From positions 27,808 through 91,807 of the forward strand of contig NZ_JALJYC010000007.1 in the NCBI RefSeq assembly GCF_024170405.1: a DNA stretch of 64,000 nucleotides. Direction: 5' to 3'. The DNA is from Neisseria perflava. GTDB lineage: Bacteria > Pseudomonadota > Gammaproteobacteria > Burkholderiales > Neisseriaceae. The translations under genes and the position numbers were made by a program. How positions within the stretch are numbered: the first letter of the stretch is position 1; the number at the start of each line of letters is the position of its first letter. This document shows, one piece after another, positions 17,658 to 27,113 of the stretch. The notes under the pieces are model-generated. The model saw nothing but the letters and a program-made list of their open reading frames with translations, was not told the origin of the DNA and did not search any database.

Positions 17658-18929
17658 TTAGGAGAACAGACGCAGAGCGGCTTTGCTACCCGGCTTGATG
17701 CCGACTTTCTGCATCTCTTCCTGACGCGCCAACACATATTGGCGCACATCGCGCAGCCATTGGGTAGAAACTTCTTCCAATTTGTCGTTAACCAAATCCA
17801 AGCTGAGTTGGCCGGAAAGTTTGACGGCCAAGTCCATAAACAAATCAAAGGTTTTTTCACCGGCCGGTACATGCGGAATATCAAACAGCATGCTGAAACC
17901 GCGATAGGCCTGATTGTCGAGCAGGGCGCCGGTAAAGGCGGAATTGTCCAGCGCGGCGATGGTGAAGATGGTGTTGTTGTGTTCGCCCGGATATTGGAAC
18001 GTACCGTTTTCCGCCAACTGGAAGCCGGTGCTTTCCACGGCAGAGCGCAATTCTGTTCCGCTGATGCTGGAGCGGGAAACCAAGTGGATGGCGATGGTTT
18101 GATCGACGCGCACGCAGAAATCGTCTAAGGCTTGCGCCACTTCGGTAAAGGCGCTGATGTCGGTATGGCGCACTTTGCCGCCGATTAATTGCGCAAACGC
18201 ATTCACTTGCTGGTCAAATTGCACCAATTCTTCCGCAGAAGCCAAACCGTTGCGGCTGACGGCCTGCAAACCCATCACAAAGCCCTGGTAGTACACGCCC
18301 GGAATCGGTTCGGCCACTTGGAAGTGGTCGTCCATGGTGCAGCCGATGATTTGGAAACGGTGGCGGTTGGAGAGGCGGGGCAGGGCATGCAGCTCTTGCG
18401 CTTTATCCAAGGCGATGTAGGCCAGATAATCGAAACGCGGGTCAAACCACGGCAGCTCGACTTGCGCCAGCTCGTCCAGGCTGACCAAAGGTTGCGGTGC
18501 AGCAGCGGCAGCGGGCGCGGCAGAAGCCGCCACCGGCTCGGCGGTTTGGGTGGTGATTTGGTTGTTGAGGCCGATAACGGTATGCTGAACCGGCTCGTGG
18601 CTGAAATCATCGACCATACCCAGTTCGACATCGGTTTTGATGGTTGAGGGTTTGGCCAGTTTCGCTTTGGCGGCGAAAATCTCATCCTGCTCTTGCAGTT
18701 GGCGCAGCGCTTCTTCCTGCGCTTTGGACGGCTTTTTCATAAACAGGCCTTTGCCACTCTGCCCTTGCTCTTTACCGTCGCGCACGCTTTTGGTTTTGCT
18801 GGCCAACAGCGCGTCTTTGTCGGAATGGCCGAACTGCTCGCGCACCTGCTTGCGGTATTGGTTTTCCTGATACATATTGTAGGCAATTACGGCCAAAATA
18901 ACGGCCAAGCCCAAAACGATAATCACCAT
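17658..18929 (-). CDS. zipA: Cell division protein ZipA
   Basis: A 423-residue bitopic inner-membrane protein that tethers FtsZ to the membrane at the division site. A transmembrane helix lies at residues 1-18 (MVIIVLGLAVILAVIAYN), then a charged linker, a Pro/Ala-rich spacer (ASAAPAAAAAPQPL around residue 140) and a C-terminal FtsZ-binding fold (about 275-415; FDIPHVPAGEKTFDLFMDLAVKLSGQL). It is longer than E. coli ZipA (328). Neisseria is one of the few beta-proteobacteria with a characterised ZipA. The zipA-ligA adjacency matches that of E. coli. The assignment rests on the C-terminal domain and the context. Confidence 0.88.
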   Translation of the reverse strand: MVIIVLGLAVILAVIAYNMYQENQYRKQVREQFGHSDKDALLASKTKSVRDGKEQGQSGKGLFMKKPSKAQEEALRQLQEQDEIFAAKAKLAKPSTIKTDVELGMVDDFSHEPVQHTVIGLNNQITTQTAEPVAASAAPAAAAAPQPLVSLDELAQVELPWFDPRFDYLAYIALDKAQELHALPRLSNRHRFQIIGCTMDDHFQVAEPIPGVYYQGFVMGLQAVSRNGLASAEELVQFDQQVNAFAQLIGGKVRHTDISAFTEVAQALDDFCVRVDQTIAIHLVSRSSISGTELRSAVESTGFQLAENGTFQYPGEHNNTIFTIAALDNSAFTGALLDNQAYRGFSMLFDIPHVPAGEKTFDLFMDLAVKLSGQLSLDLVNDKLEEVSTQWLRDVRQYVLARQEEMQKVGIKPGSKAALRLFS

Positions 18930-19100
18930 GGTATTGTCACTTTTCTAAAGGGAAAAAGGCGGCGGAGCGCACGATTGGGATAAACTTTGACAATTATAAC
19001 GAAAATCGGCGCGGCTGACAGCATTCGGCCGGAAAAGGCCGCAGGCCGTCTGAAAAATGCGGCGTTTATGCCGATAAAGGCAGGTTTGGGGGCAAACGGA

Positions 19101-19655
19101 TTAACGCACTACCGCAAATCCTGCTGCTTCCAACCGCGCCCAATCGAAAAAGTGACCGGGGTCGGTTTTGCGGTCGGGGGCGATGTCCTGATGGCCGGTT
19201 ACGGCGCGAATCGGGTAGTGTTCTGCCAATGCTTTCAGTAAAACGGCTAAGGTTTGATATTGCGCTTCGGCAAACGACTCGAAATCGCAGCCTTCCAATT
19301 CGATACCGATGGAAAACGCGTTGCATTTTTCCCGCCCTTGAAACGAGGAAATACCTGCGTGGTAGGCCATGTCGTCGCAAGAGACAAACTGTACGGCTTC
19401 GCCCTTGCGGTCGATAAAAAAATGGCTGGACACACGCAATTCGTGTATTACGCTGAAAAACGGATGTTCGGCGGGGTCTATCCGGTTGGTAAACAGCTTT
19501 TCCACCGCGCCGCTGCCGTATTCAAACGGCGGCAGGGAAATATTGTGCAATACCACCAGCGAAACGGCTTCTCCCGCTTCACGCGGGCAGAAATTGGGGG
19601 AGATGGTGCGGCGGGCGGGTGTCCACCAGCCCTGCTGCCAAGTTGGATTGCTCAT
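19101..19655 (-). CDS. ampD: 1,6-anhydro-N-acetylmuramyl-L-alanine amidase AmpD
   Basis: A 184-residue cytosolic zinc amidase that cleaves anhydromuropeptides during peptidoglycan recycling. It has the amidase_2 fold: the first zinc His in LVVLHNISLPP, then SSHFFIDRKGEAVQFV, the conserved AYHAGISSF-G-REKCNAFSIGIELEG and the final TGHQDIAPDRKTDPG with the second His and Asp ligands. No signal peptide, which separates it from AmiD. Length matches AmpD (183 in E. coli). Confidence 0.93.
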   Translation of the reverse strand: MSNPTWQQGWWTPARRTISPNFCPREAGEAVSLVVLHNISLPPFEYGSGAVEKLFTNRIDPAEHPFFSVIHELRVSSHFFIDRKGEAVQFVSCDDMAYHAGISSFQGREKCNAFSIGIELEGCDFESFAEAQYQTLAVLLKALAEHYPIRAVTGHQDIAPDRKTDPGHFFDWARLEAAGFAVVR

Positions 19656-19743
19656 TTTTTCAGACGGCCTTACTGTAAATTAGGGGAAGAATGCTAAGAG
19701 TTCGGGTATACTACCGCCCGAAATTCACATTCCGAATCCTACC

Positions 19744-20739
19744 ATGTTGAAAAAATTGTTGAAATGGCTGGCCGTGGTTTTTGTCGCTTTGGTGGCGGTG
19801 GCAGCGGCGTTGCTGTTTATCCCGAAAGACAACGGCAAAACCTATCGCGTCAAAATCGTGAAAAATCAGGGCATTTCCTCCGTCGGCCGCAAGTTGGCGC
19901 AAGACGGTATCGTATATAACCGCCATGTCTTGACAGCTGCCGCCTATGTCTTGGGCGTGCACAACCGCCTGCACACGGGTAACTACCGCCTGCCGGCCAA
20001 AGTCTCCGCATGGGATGTCTTGCAGAAAATCCGCAGCGGCCGCCCCGATTCGGTAAACGTGCGCATTGTCGAAGGCATGCGTTTTGCCGATATGCGCCGC
20101 ATTATCAATGCCACCAACGACATCGGCCACGAAACTCAAAACTGGAGCGACGCGCAGATTATGCAGGCCGTGGCAAGCGAACCCTTGAGCCAGAATCCGG
20201 AAGGGCAGTTTTTCCCGGATACTTATGAAATCGACGCCGACAGCAGCGACGTGCAAATCTATAAAACCGCTTACCAAGCCATGCAGCGCCAATTAAAAGC
20301 GGCATGGGACGAGCGCCGCAGCGGGCTGCCGTATCAGAATCCGTATGAATTGCTGATTATGGCCAGCTTGGTGGAAAAGGAAACCGCACATGCGGACGAC
20401 CGCTCGGACGTAGCGGCCGTGTTTATCAACCGCTTGGCTTCGGGCATGCGCCTGCAAACCGATCCGACTGTGATTTACGGCATGGGCGCGGCGTATAAAG
20501 GCCGTATCCGCAAAGCCGATTTGCGCCGCGATACGCCTTATAACACCTACACCCGCGACGGCCTGCCGCCGACGCCGATTGCCTTGCCGGGCAAGGCCGC
20601 GCTGGAAGCGGCTGCCCATCCGTCAAACGAAAAATACCTGTATTTCGTGTCGAAAATGGATGGTACAGGCTTGAGCCAGTTTAGCCATAATTTGGACGAA
20701 CACAACGCCGCTGTGCGCAAATATATTTTGAAAAAATAA
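19744..20739 (+). CDS. mltG: Endolytic murein transglycosylase MltG
   Basis: A 331-residue YceG-family enzyme that cuts nascent glycan strands at the inner membrane and sets their length. One N-terminal transmembrane helix (about residues 7-23), a LysM-like part (YRVKIVKNQGISSVGRKLAQDGIV) and the catalytic YceG domain with the Glu in LLIMASLVEKETA and the TDPTVIYGMG and TPIALPG motifs. The ATG follows AATCCTACC without a strong ribosome site. tmk follows, as in E. coli (mltG-tmk), but an inverted DUS terminator lies between them here. Confidence 0.93.
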   Translation: MLKKLLKWLAVVFVALVAVAAALLFIPKDNGKTYRVKIVKNQGISSVGRKLAQDGIVYNRHVLTAAAYVLGVHNRLHTGNYRLPAKVSAWDVLQKIRSGRPDSVNVRIVEGMRFADMRRIINATNDIGHETQNWSDAQIMQAVASEPLSQNPEGQFFPDTYEIDADSSDVQIYKTAYQAMQRQLKAAWDERRSGLPYQNPYELLIMASLVEKETAHADDRSDVAAVFINRLASGMRLQTDPTVIYGMGAAYKGRIRKADLRRDTPYNTYTRDGLPPTPIALPGKAALEAAAHPSNEKYLYFVSKMDGTGLSQFSHNLDEHNAAVRKYILKK

Positions 20740-20750
20740 GCAGTTTACAT

Positions 20751-20787
20751 TTTTCAGACGGCCCCTTTTTTAAGGGCCGTCTGAAAA
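20751..20787. terminator. Inverted DUS hairpin between mltG and tmk
   Basis: Extended stem TTTTCAGACGGCCC with its inverse, loop of T residues, 22 bases upstream of the tmk start. Confidence 0.7.
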
Positions 20788-20809
20788 TCTTTCGGGAAGG
20801 CCGAATGAT

Positions 20810-21430
20810 ATGAAAGCACAATTCATCACGCTCGACGGCATAGACGGCGCGGGCAAGTCCACCAATCTGGCGGTCATGCGCCAATGGTTTGAAACGCGCG
20901 GCCTGTCGGTATTGTTTACCCGCGAGCCGGGCGGCACGGCGGTGGGTGAGGCCTTGCGCGAACTGCTGCTTAACCCCGCCACCCAAGTCAGCCTGCGCAC
21001 CGAAACCCTGATGATGTTTGCCGCGCGGCAGCAGCATTTGGAAGACGTGATTCTACCCGCTTTGGCGGCGGGGATGAATGTGGTGTCCGACCGCTTTACC
21101 GACGCCACGTTTGCCTATCAGGGCGGCGGGCGCGGTGTGCCGCTGGCGGACATTGAAATTTTGGAAAACTGGGTGCAGCAGGGCGTTCAGCCGGATTTGA
21201 CGTTGCTGTTGGACGTGCCGCTGGCGGTGTCGATGGCGCGGATTGCCGGGGCGCGGGAAAAGGATCGTTTCGAGCAGGAGCAGGCGGATTTTTTTACCCG
21301 CGTGCGCGATGTCTATCTGCAACGCGCCGCCGCAGCGCCGCAGCGCTATGCGGTGATTGACAGCAACCGCAGTCTGGATGAGGTCAAAAGCAGTATTGAG
21401 CAGGTATTGAGCCGACACTTCGGCTGCTGA
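20810..21430 (+). CDS. tmk: Thymidylate kinase
   Basis: A 206-residue P-loop kinase that phosphorylates dTMP to dTDP. P-loop DGIDGAGKST near residues 9-18, the DRF motif (VVSDRFTDATFAYQGGGRG) and the LID region GAREKDRFEQEQADFF. The LID carries Arg in the E. coli-type arrangement. Start at 20810 after AAGG. The length is normal (213 in E. coli). Confidence 0.95.
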   Translation: MKAQFITLDGIDGAGKSTNLAVMRQWFETRGLSVLFTREPGGTAVGEALRELLLNPATQVSLRTETLMMFAARQQHLEDVILPALAAGMNVVSDRFTDATFAYQGGGRGVPLADIEILENWVQQGVQPDLTLLLDVPLAVSMARIAGAREKDRFEQEQADFFTRVRDVYLQRAAAAPQRYAVIDSNRSLDEVKSSIEQVLSRHFGC

Positions 21431-21442
21431 TTGGATAGACAC

Positions 21443-21501
21443 AAAGGCCGTCTGAAAATCATTAAGGGTTTTCCCTTGTAATGATGTTCAGACGGCTTTT
21501 T
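21443..21501. terminator. Terminator after tmk
   Basis: Extended hairpin: outer inverted DUS pair (AAAGGCCGTCTGAA with a truncated partner), inner arms TCATTA/TAATGA and AAGGG/CCCTT, then a long T-run. Confidence 0.85.
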
Positions 21502-21664
21502 TTGTATTTTATTACATTGTATGTAGTTTTATTTTAAGCAAGCGCTTAAGCCGTTTTGTGAGGGGGTTATGTTCAATATCCTTATGATTTCAGGATAATG
21601 CCTAAAAATGGAGTTCGTTTATTATCAAACAAATGTGTAATTTCCCTAAAATAAAAATACAAAC

Positions 21665-21706
21665 CTGACTTACATCAAAAAAATTTGTACTAAAATTACT
21701 TATACT
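21665..21706 (+). promoter_or_regulatory. Putative FNR-activated class II promoter of adhE
   Basis: CTGAC-TTAC-ATCAA at 21665-21678 matches the FNR consensus TTGAT-N4-ATCAA at 8 of 10 half-site positions, with one half perfect. TATACT at 21701-21706 is a good -10. If transcription starts at 21713 the FNR site is centred exactly at -41.5, the class II position. The surrounding 21505-21763 is strongly AT-rich and has no gene. Confidence 0.6.
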
Positions 21707-21763
21707 TTACCTCATAAAATTCCTATCCCCCTTACCTTATGTACATTTTCAGGAGATTTCCTC

Positions 21764-24379
21764 ATGAACGCACAGACTGACAACACCATCAGCCCGGCTA
21801 AGGCCGAAGTTAACGGTTTGGTCGAACGCGCATTGGTTGCCTTGGATAAATTCCTCGAGCTGAACCAAGAGCAGGTTGACTACATCGTCGCCAAAGCTTC
21901 CGTTGCCGCTTTGGACCAACACGGCGTGTTGGCGCAGCACGCGGTGGAAGAAACCGGCAGAGGCGTGTTTGAAGACAAAGCCACCAAAAACCTGTTTGCC
22001 TGCGAAAACGTGGTGCGCCGCTTGCGCGATTTGAAAACCGTCGGCGTCATCAGTGAAGATCCCGTTACCGGTATTACCGAAGTAGCCGATCCGGTGGGTG
22101 TGATTTGCGGTATCGTGCCGACTACCAACCCGACTTCCACTACTATCTTCAAAGCATTGATTTCTTTGAAAACGCGCAACCCGATTGTGTTTGCGTTCCA
22201 TCCGTCTGCGCAGAAATGTTCCGTTCACGCCGCGCAAATCGTGCGCGATGCGGCGATTGCCGCCGGTGCACCGGAAAACTGTATTCAATGGATTGAAACC
22301 CCTTCGATGGAAGGCACGTCTTCTCTGATGAAACACCCGGGCGTGGCTACTATTTTGGCCACCGGCGGTAACGCGATGGTGGAAGCCGCTTACTCTTGCG
22401 GCAAACCGGCTTTGGGCGTCGGGGCGGGCAACGTACCGGCTTATGTGGAAAAAACCGCTAATATCCGCCAAGCCGCCAACGACATCGTGTTGTCCAAATC
22501 GTTTGACAACGGCATGATTTGCGCCAGCGAACAGGCCGCGATTATCGACAAAGAAATTTACGATGACGTCGTGAAAGAAATGAAAAGCTACGGCGTGTAT
22601 TTCGTCAACAAAAAAGAAAAAGCCCTGCTGGAAGAATTTGCCTTCGGCGTGAAAGCCAACAGCAAAAACTGCGGTGGTGCCAAGCTCAACGCCAATATGG
22701 TGGGCAAACCGGCGGCATGGATTGCCGAGCAAGCCGGTTTCAGCGTACCGGCCAATACCAATATTCTGGCAGCAGAATGCGCCGAAGTCGGCCCGGTCGA
22801 GCCGTTGACCCGCGAAAAACTGTCGCCGGTGTTGGCAGTGTTGAAAGCCAATACCACCGAAGAAGGCTTGAAAATGGCCGAGCAAATGGTGGAATTCGAC
22901 GGTTTGGGTCACTCCGCCGCCATCCACACCGCCAACAATGAGCTGGCCAAAGAATTCGGCACCCGCGTCAAAGCCCTGCGCGTGATTCACAATTCTCCTT
23001 CGACTTTCGGCGGTATCGGCGACGTGTACAACGCCTTCCTGCCGTCATTGACCCTGGGTTGCGGCTCTTACGGTAAAAACTCCGTTGGCGGCAACGTCAG
23101 CGCGGTCAACCTGCTCAACATCAAAAAAATCGGTCGTCGGAGAAACAACATGCAATGGTTTAAAGTCCCTGCCAAAATCTACTTTGAACGCAATTCCATC
23201 CAATATCTGCAAGATATGAAAGAATGCGAAAAAGTGGTGATTGTGACCGACCGCTCTATGGTGGATTTGGGCTTCGTTGACCGCGTGACCGAGCAGCTGC
23301 AACTGCGTAAAGACAAAGTGATTTACCAACTTTTCTGCGATGTCGAACCCGATCCGAGCATTGATACCGTGCGCAAAGGTGCCGACTTGATGCGCAGCTT
23401 CCAGCCGGACACCATCATCGCCTTGGGCGGCGGTTCTGCCATGGACGCAGCCAAAGCTATGTGGCTGTTCTACGAGCGTCCGGAAGTGGATTTCCGCGAT
23501 TTGGTGCAAAAATTCATGGACATCCGCAAACGCGCGGTACGTTTCCCCGAATTGGGCAAAAAAGCCAAATTCATCTGTATTCCGACCACTTCGGGTACCG
23601 GTTCGGAAATTACCCCGTTTACCGTGATTACCGACGGCGATAAAAAATACCCGATTGCCGACTACGCGCTGACCCCGACCATCGCCATCGTTGACCCCGA
23701 GTTCACCATGACCGTGCCCGCCAGCGTGACCGCCGATACCGGTATGGACGTGCTGACCCACGCGGTAGAAGCCTATGTGTCCGTATTGGCCAACGACTTT
23801 ACAGACGGCCTCGCGCTGCAAGCCATCAAGCTGGTGTTCCAATTCCTCGAACGCTCTTACAAAAACGGTGCGTCCGACCCCGAAGCGCGCGAGCGTATGC
23901 ACAACGCCTCCACCATCGCAGGCATGGCCTTCTCCAATGCCTTCTTGGGCTTGAACCACGCGCTGGCGCACACCATCGGCGGCCGTTTCCACACCCCGCA
24001 CGGCCGTACCAACGCCATCCTGATGCCGCACGTTATCCGCTACAACGGTACCCGTCCGCAAAAATTATCCGTATGGCCGAAATACAATTTCTACCGTGCC
24101 GATGAGCGCTATCAAGAAATCGCCCGCGTATTGGATTTGCCGTGCAGCACCCCGGCTGAAGGCGTGGAATCCTTTGCCAAAGCCTGCGCCGAACTCGGCC
24201 GCAAAGTCGGCATCAAAATGAGTTTCAAAGATCAGGGCTTGGACGAAAAAACCTATATGGACGCCCGTCACGAAGTCGCCCTGCGCGCCTACGAAGACCA
24301 ATGCGCCCCGGCCAACCCGCGCCTGCCGCTGATTGCCGATATGGAAGAAATCCTGACCAAAGCCTATTACGGCGAGTAA
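21764..24379 (+). CDS. adhE: Bifunctional acetaldehyde-CoA/alcohol dehydrogenase AdhE
   Basis: An 871-residue fusion enzyme that reduces acetyl-CoA to acetaldehyde and then to ethanol, consuming two NADH. The N-terminal aldehyde dehydrogenase domain (about 1-440) has its catalytic Cys at 253 (DNGMICASEQ). The linker IKKIGRRRNNMQWFKVPAKIYFE joins it to an iron-dependent alcohol dehydrogenase domain with GGGSAMDAAK and the metal-binding GLNHALAHTIGGRFHTPHGRTNA. Slightly shorter than E. coli AdhE (891). It stands alone between terminators. An FNR-like site upstream predicts induction when oxygen is low. Full-length and intact. Confidence 0.95.
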   Translation: MNAQTDNTISPAKAEVNGLVERALVALDKFLELNQEQVDYIVAKASVAALDQHGVLAQHAVEETGRGVFEDKATKNLFACENVVRRLRDLKTVGVISEDPVTGITEVADPVGVICGIVPTTNPTSTTIFKALISLKTRNPIVFAFHPSAQKCSVHAAQIVRDAAIAAGAPENCIQWIETPSMEGTSSLMKHPGVATILATGGNAMVEAAYSCGKPALGVGAGNVPAYVEKTANIRQAANDIVLSKSFDNGMICASEQAAIIDKEIYDDVVKEMKSYGVYFVNKKEKALLEEFAFGVKANSKNCGGAKLNANMVGKPAAWIAEQAGFSVPANTNILAAECAEVGPVEPLTREKLSPVLAVLKANTTEEGLKMAEQMVEFDGLGHSAAIHTANNELAKEFGTRVKALRVIHNSPSTFGGIGDVYNAFLPSLTLGCGSYGKNSVGGNVSAVNLLNIKKIGRRRNNMQWFKVPAKIYFERNSIQYLQDMKECEKVVIVTDRSMVDLGFVDRVTEQLQLRKDKVIYQLFCDVEPDPSIDTVRKGADLMRSFQPDTIIALGGGSAMDAAKAMWLFYERPEVDFRDLVQKFMDIRKRAVRFPELGKKAKFICIPTTSGTGSEITPFTVITDGDKKYPIADYALTPTIAIVDPEFTMTVPASVTADTGMDVLTHAVEAYVSVLANDFTDGLALQAIKLVFQFLERSYKNGASDPEARERMHNASTIAGMAFSNAFLGLNHALAHTIGGRFHTPHGRTNAILMPHVIRYNGTRPQKLSVWPKYNFYRADERYQEIARVLDLPCSTPAEGVESFAKACAELGRKVGIKMSFKDQGLDEKTYMDARHEVALRAYEDQCAPANPRLPLIADMEEILTKAYYGE

Positions 24380-24397
24380 GTTAAGCGGTTTTGAAAT

Positions 24398-24442
24398 AAG
24401 GCCGTCTGAAAAACATCTGTTAAGGTGTTTTCAGACGGCCTT
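24398..24442. terminator. adhE terminator
   Basis: Inverted DUS pair extended by AAAACA(T)C/GGTGTTTT, then TTTTATATTTT. Confidence 0.8.
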
Positions 24443-24570
24443 TTATATTTTGTAGGTTATAGGTTAAACGTCGTTTCTGCTAACCAGCGTTTTGGCCGTG
24501 GAGGTTTTTCATCCCGTTTTTAGCTTTTGCTGGTATTGGGATGATCGGTGTTCGCAATATATAAAATAAA

Positions 24571-24600
24571 AGGCAAACAGCCGATTAAAGCTGTTTGCCT
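24571..24600 (-). terminator. Terminator of the aldehyde dehydrogenase gene
   Basis: Perfect 11-base arms AGGCAAACAGC around an eight-base loop; on the minus strand a TTTTATTTTAT run follows. Confidence 0.85.
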
Positions 24601-24628
24601 GTGGCAGGGGCTGAACGAACCAAACTAA

Positions 24629-26005
24629 TTAGTGTGAGACGCTTTTGATGGCAGCCACTTTGTCGTCTTCAAACGGCGGATAACGCAGCGGTAAATCTAC
24701 CCAGCTTGCGCCGGTAAACACGCCTTTTTCATGCGAGAAGGTGCGGAAGCTGTGTTCACCGTGATAGCCGCCCATGCCGGAATCGCCCACGCCGCCGAAG
24801 GGCAGGTCATGGTTGAGGATGTGCAACATGGTATCGTTGACGGTAACGTTACCGGAGGAAATCTCGCTCAACAGACGGGTTTCGTTGGCTTTATTTTCGG
24901 TGAAAACATACATTGCCAACGGTTTCGGGCGGGCGGTAATCTGAGCAATAACTTCGTTTAATGACTGATAAGTCAGCAGAGGCAGGATGGAGCCGAAGAT
25001 TTCGTCTTCCATCACAGGGCTTTGCCAAGTAACACCGTCCATTAGGGTCGGGGAGATTTTCAATGTCTCGTCTTGGAACTGGCCACCGGCCAAGATATTG
25101 CCATTATCCAAAAAGGCTTTGACGCGTTCGTATTGGCGCTGGTTGATGATGTTGGGGTATTTGGGATTTTGGCTGGGGTTTTCGCCGTACAGCTCGGTCA
25201 GTTGCGTTTTAAATGCGTTCACAAAGCGCTCTTTCACGCTCTCGTGTACAAACACATAATCCGGAGAAATGCAGGTCTGGCCGGAATTTAATGCTTTGCC
25301 CCACAAAATGCGTTTGGCCGCCAATTCAACATTGGCAGTTTCATCAACAACGCATGGGCTTTTGCCGCCCAATTCCAATGTTACCGGGGTCAGATGTTCG
25401 GCGGCGGCATGCATCACGACATGGCCGACTTTCACGCTACCGGTAAAGAAAATATAGTCGAATTTTTCAGTCAAAACAGCGGTGTTAACATCGCGTCCGC
25501 CGCCGCCCAATACGGTGAAATATTCAGGTGCAAAGTATTCAGCCGCCATTTTTTCCATCAGCGCGGAGGTGTTGGCGCAATAAGCAGAGGCTTTTAATAC
25601 CACGGTATTACCCGCCGCCAATGCGCCGACAACCGGGGTGAGTGACAAGTTAATCGGGTAATTCCACGGAGACATATTCAGCACCACGCCGTAAGGCTCG
25701 CGCAGAATATGGCTTTCTCCGGGCTGCAATAAGACCGGCACACCAACTTCACGCGGCGCGGCCAGGCGGTCGATATTGTCCAGCATATATTGGACTTCGC
25801 TCAAGACCGGGTTGATTTCGGTGAGATAAGCCTCAAAACGGGATTTGTTTAAATCTTGATGCAGCGCTTCCAAAATCGCGTCTTCATTGTCGCGTATCAT
25901 TTTGGCAAAGTTTTCCAACTGCGCTTTACGGAATGCCAGCGGTTTGGTGGCTTGGCTGGCAAAAAATTCGCGTTGTTTTTGAACCAATTCAGGGATGTTT
26001 CTCAT
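24629..26005 (-). CDS. Aldehyde dehydrogenase family protein (class 3-like)
   Basis: A 458-residue NAD(P)-dependent aldehyde dehydrogenase, short like class 3 ALDHs. Catalytic Cys lies in LNSGQTCISPDYV, the general-base Glu in TLELGGKSPCVV, and the nucleotide-binding loop in FFTGSVKVGH; PLPFGGVGDSGMGGYHG is the usual C-terminal motif. The start at 26005 (MRNIPELVQKQREFF) follows AGGAG; an open frame extends 42 codons further but looks non-coding. The substrate is not visible. It is divergent from an AraC-type gene, which probably controls it. Confidence 0.88.
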   Translation of the reverse strand: MRNIPELVQKQREFFASQATKPLAFRKAQLENFAKMIRDNEDAILEALHQDLNKSRFEAYLTEINPVLSEVQYMLDNIDRLAAPREVGVPVLLQPGESHILREPYGVVLNMSPWNYPINLSLTPVVGALAAGNTVVLKASAYCANTSALMEKMAAEYFAPEYFTVLGGGGRDVNTAVLTEKFDYIFFTGSVKVGHVVMHAAAEHLTPVTLELGGKSPCVVDETANVELAAKRILWGKALNSGQTCISPDYVFVHESVKERFVNAFKTQLTELYGENPSQNPKYPNIINQRQYERVKAFLDNGNILAGGQFQDETLKISPTLMDGVTWQSPVMEDEIFGSILPLLTYQSLNEVIAQITARPKPLAMYVFTENKANETRLLSEISSGNVTVNDTMLHILNHDLPFGGVGDSGMGGYHGEHSFRTFSHEKGVFTGASWVDLPLRYPPFEDDKVAAIKSVSH

Positions 26006-26249
26006 TGAATGCTCCTTTTGATGTTGAGGGAGGGGGTTATTCATCGTATGGCGGTATCCAGGCCAAGTTGCGGTATCTAGCCTTTCCCACGCCCAAACCT
26101 GCTTGGCAGGTAGCATGTTGTAAATACCCATAAATAACCCAGTTAATCATACGCCGTCCCATACGGGGAAACTTGTTCAATCCTACGTTAAACTTGCCTA
26201 TTCCTACCAAAAATGCCACACTCTTTCGGATACAAGGAAAGCTAAACCC

Positions 26250-27113
26250 ATGATTGAAACCATTATCACGCAGATACAACGTCATGCTGAGTACAACAAA
26301 ATCCAGCAATCGGCAATTAGCGATTTAATTTTATACCGTGCGGATTACCTGACGGAAAGCTTGATTTATATGCAGCAAGCGGGTGTATATGCGGTATTTC
26401 AAGGCGAAAAAGCATTTCGTATCGGACAGCGACACTTTCATCTGCGTGCGGGTGATGTCATTCTTCATCATACCAGCCTGCCGATTATTATCAACAGCTT
26501 AACCGCTAGCGCTGACAAACCCTATTTGGCTCTGTGCTTCAAACTCAATGAAGCAGAACTAGGTAAATTGGTGCGTCAAATGCCAGAAGGCCGTCTGAAA
26601 AAACAAACTGCGCAGGCTAACCATATCCCTATTTCTCCCGAATTGACTTCTGCTTTTTCCCGCGTGCTCAATCTGCTGGATATGCCCGAGGATACCGATA
26701 TTTTGCTGCCCCTTTTGCGGCGGGAAATCCACTATTACTTGCTCAAAAGTCCGCTGGGCGGGCAGTTGGCAAAGTTGTTTGACCAGGGGCGCCGCTTCCA
26801 GCCCGTCCGCCAAGCTGTTCAATGGTTGGAAAATCATTTCACCGAACCGCTTAATGTTGAAATCTTGGCCGCCGAAGTCGGCATGAGCCATACTAATTTT
26901 TTCCGCTGTTTCAAAGAAATGACCGGATTCAGCCCATTGGAATATCAAAAAAGCCTGCGCCTGATGGAAGCGCGTCAACTGCTCAAGCAAGGCCGTCTGA
27001 AAGTTACTACCGCCGCCTTCCAAGTCGGCTACGAAAGCGCCGTCCAATTCAGCCGAGAGTATCAGCGCTATTTCGGAACCTCACCCAAGCAAGACCGTAT
27101 TGCCAAGCTGTAA
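26250..27113 (+). CDS. AraC-family transcriptional regulator
   Basis: A 287-residue regulator with an N-terminal AraC_N-type sensor domain (about 1-170; cupin-like YAVFQGEKAFRIGQRHFHLRAGDVILHHTSLP) and a C-terminal double helix-turn-helix (about 190-285; LNVEILAAEVGMSHTNFFRCFKEMTGFSPLEYQKSLRLMEARQLL). It faces away from the aldehyde dehydrogenase across 244 bases and is the obvious candidate regulator of it, perhaps sensing an aldehyde. ATG at 26250 follows AAGGAAA. Two in-gene DUS copies are read through within the coding sequence. Confidence 0.88.
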   Translation: MIETIITQIQRHAEYNKIQQSAISDLILYRADYLTESLIYMQQAGVYAVFQGEKAFRIGQRHFHLRAGDVILHHTSLPIIINSLTASADKPYLALCFKLNEAELGKLVRQMPEGRLKKQTAQANHIPISPELTSAFSRVLNLLDMPEDTDILLPLLRREIHYYLLKSPLGGQLAKLFDQGRRFQPVRQAVQWLENHFTEPLNVEILAAEVGMSHTNFFRCFKEMTGFSPLEYQKSLRLMEARQLLKQGRLKVTTAAFQVGYESAVQFSREYQRYFGTSPKQDRIAKL

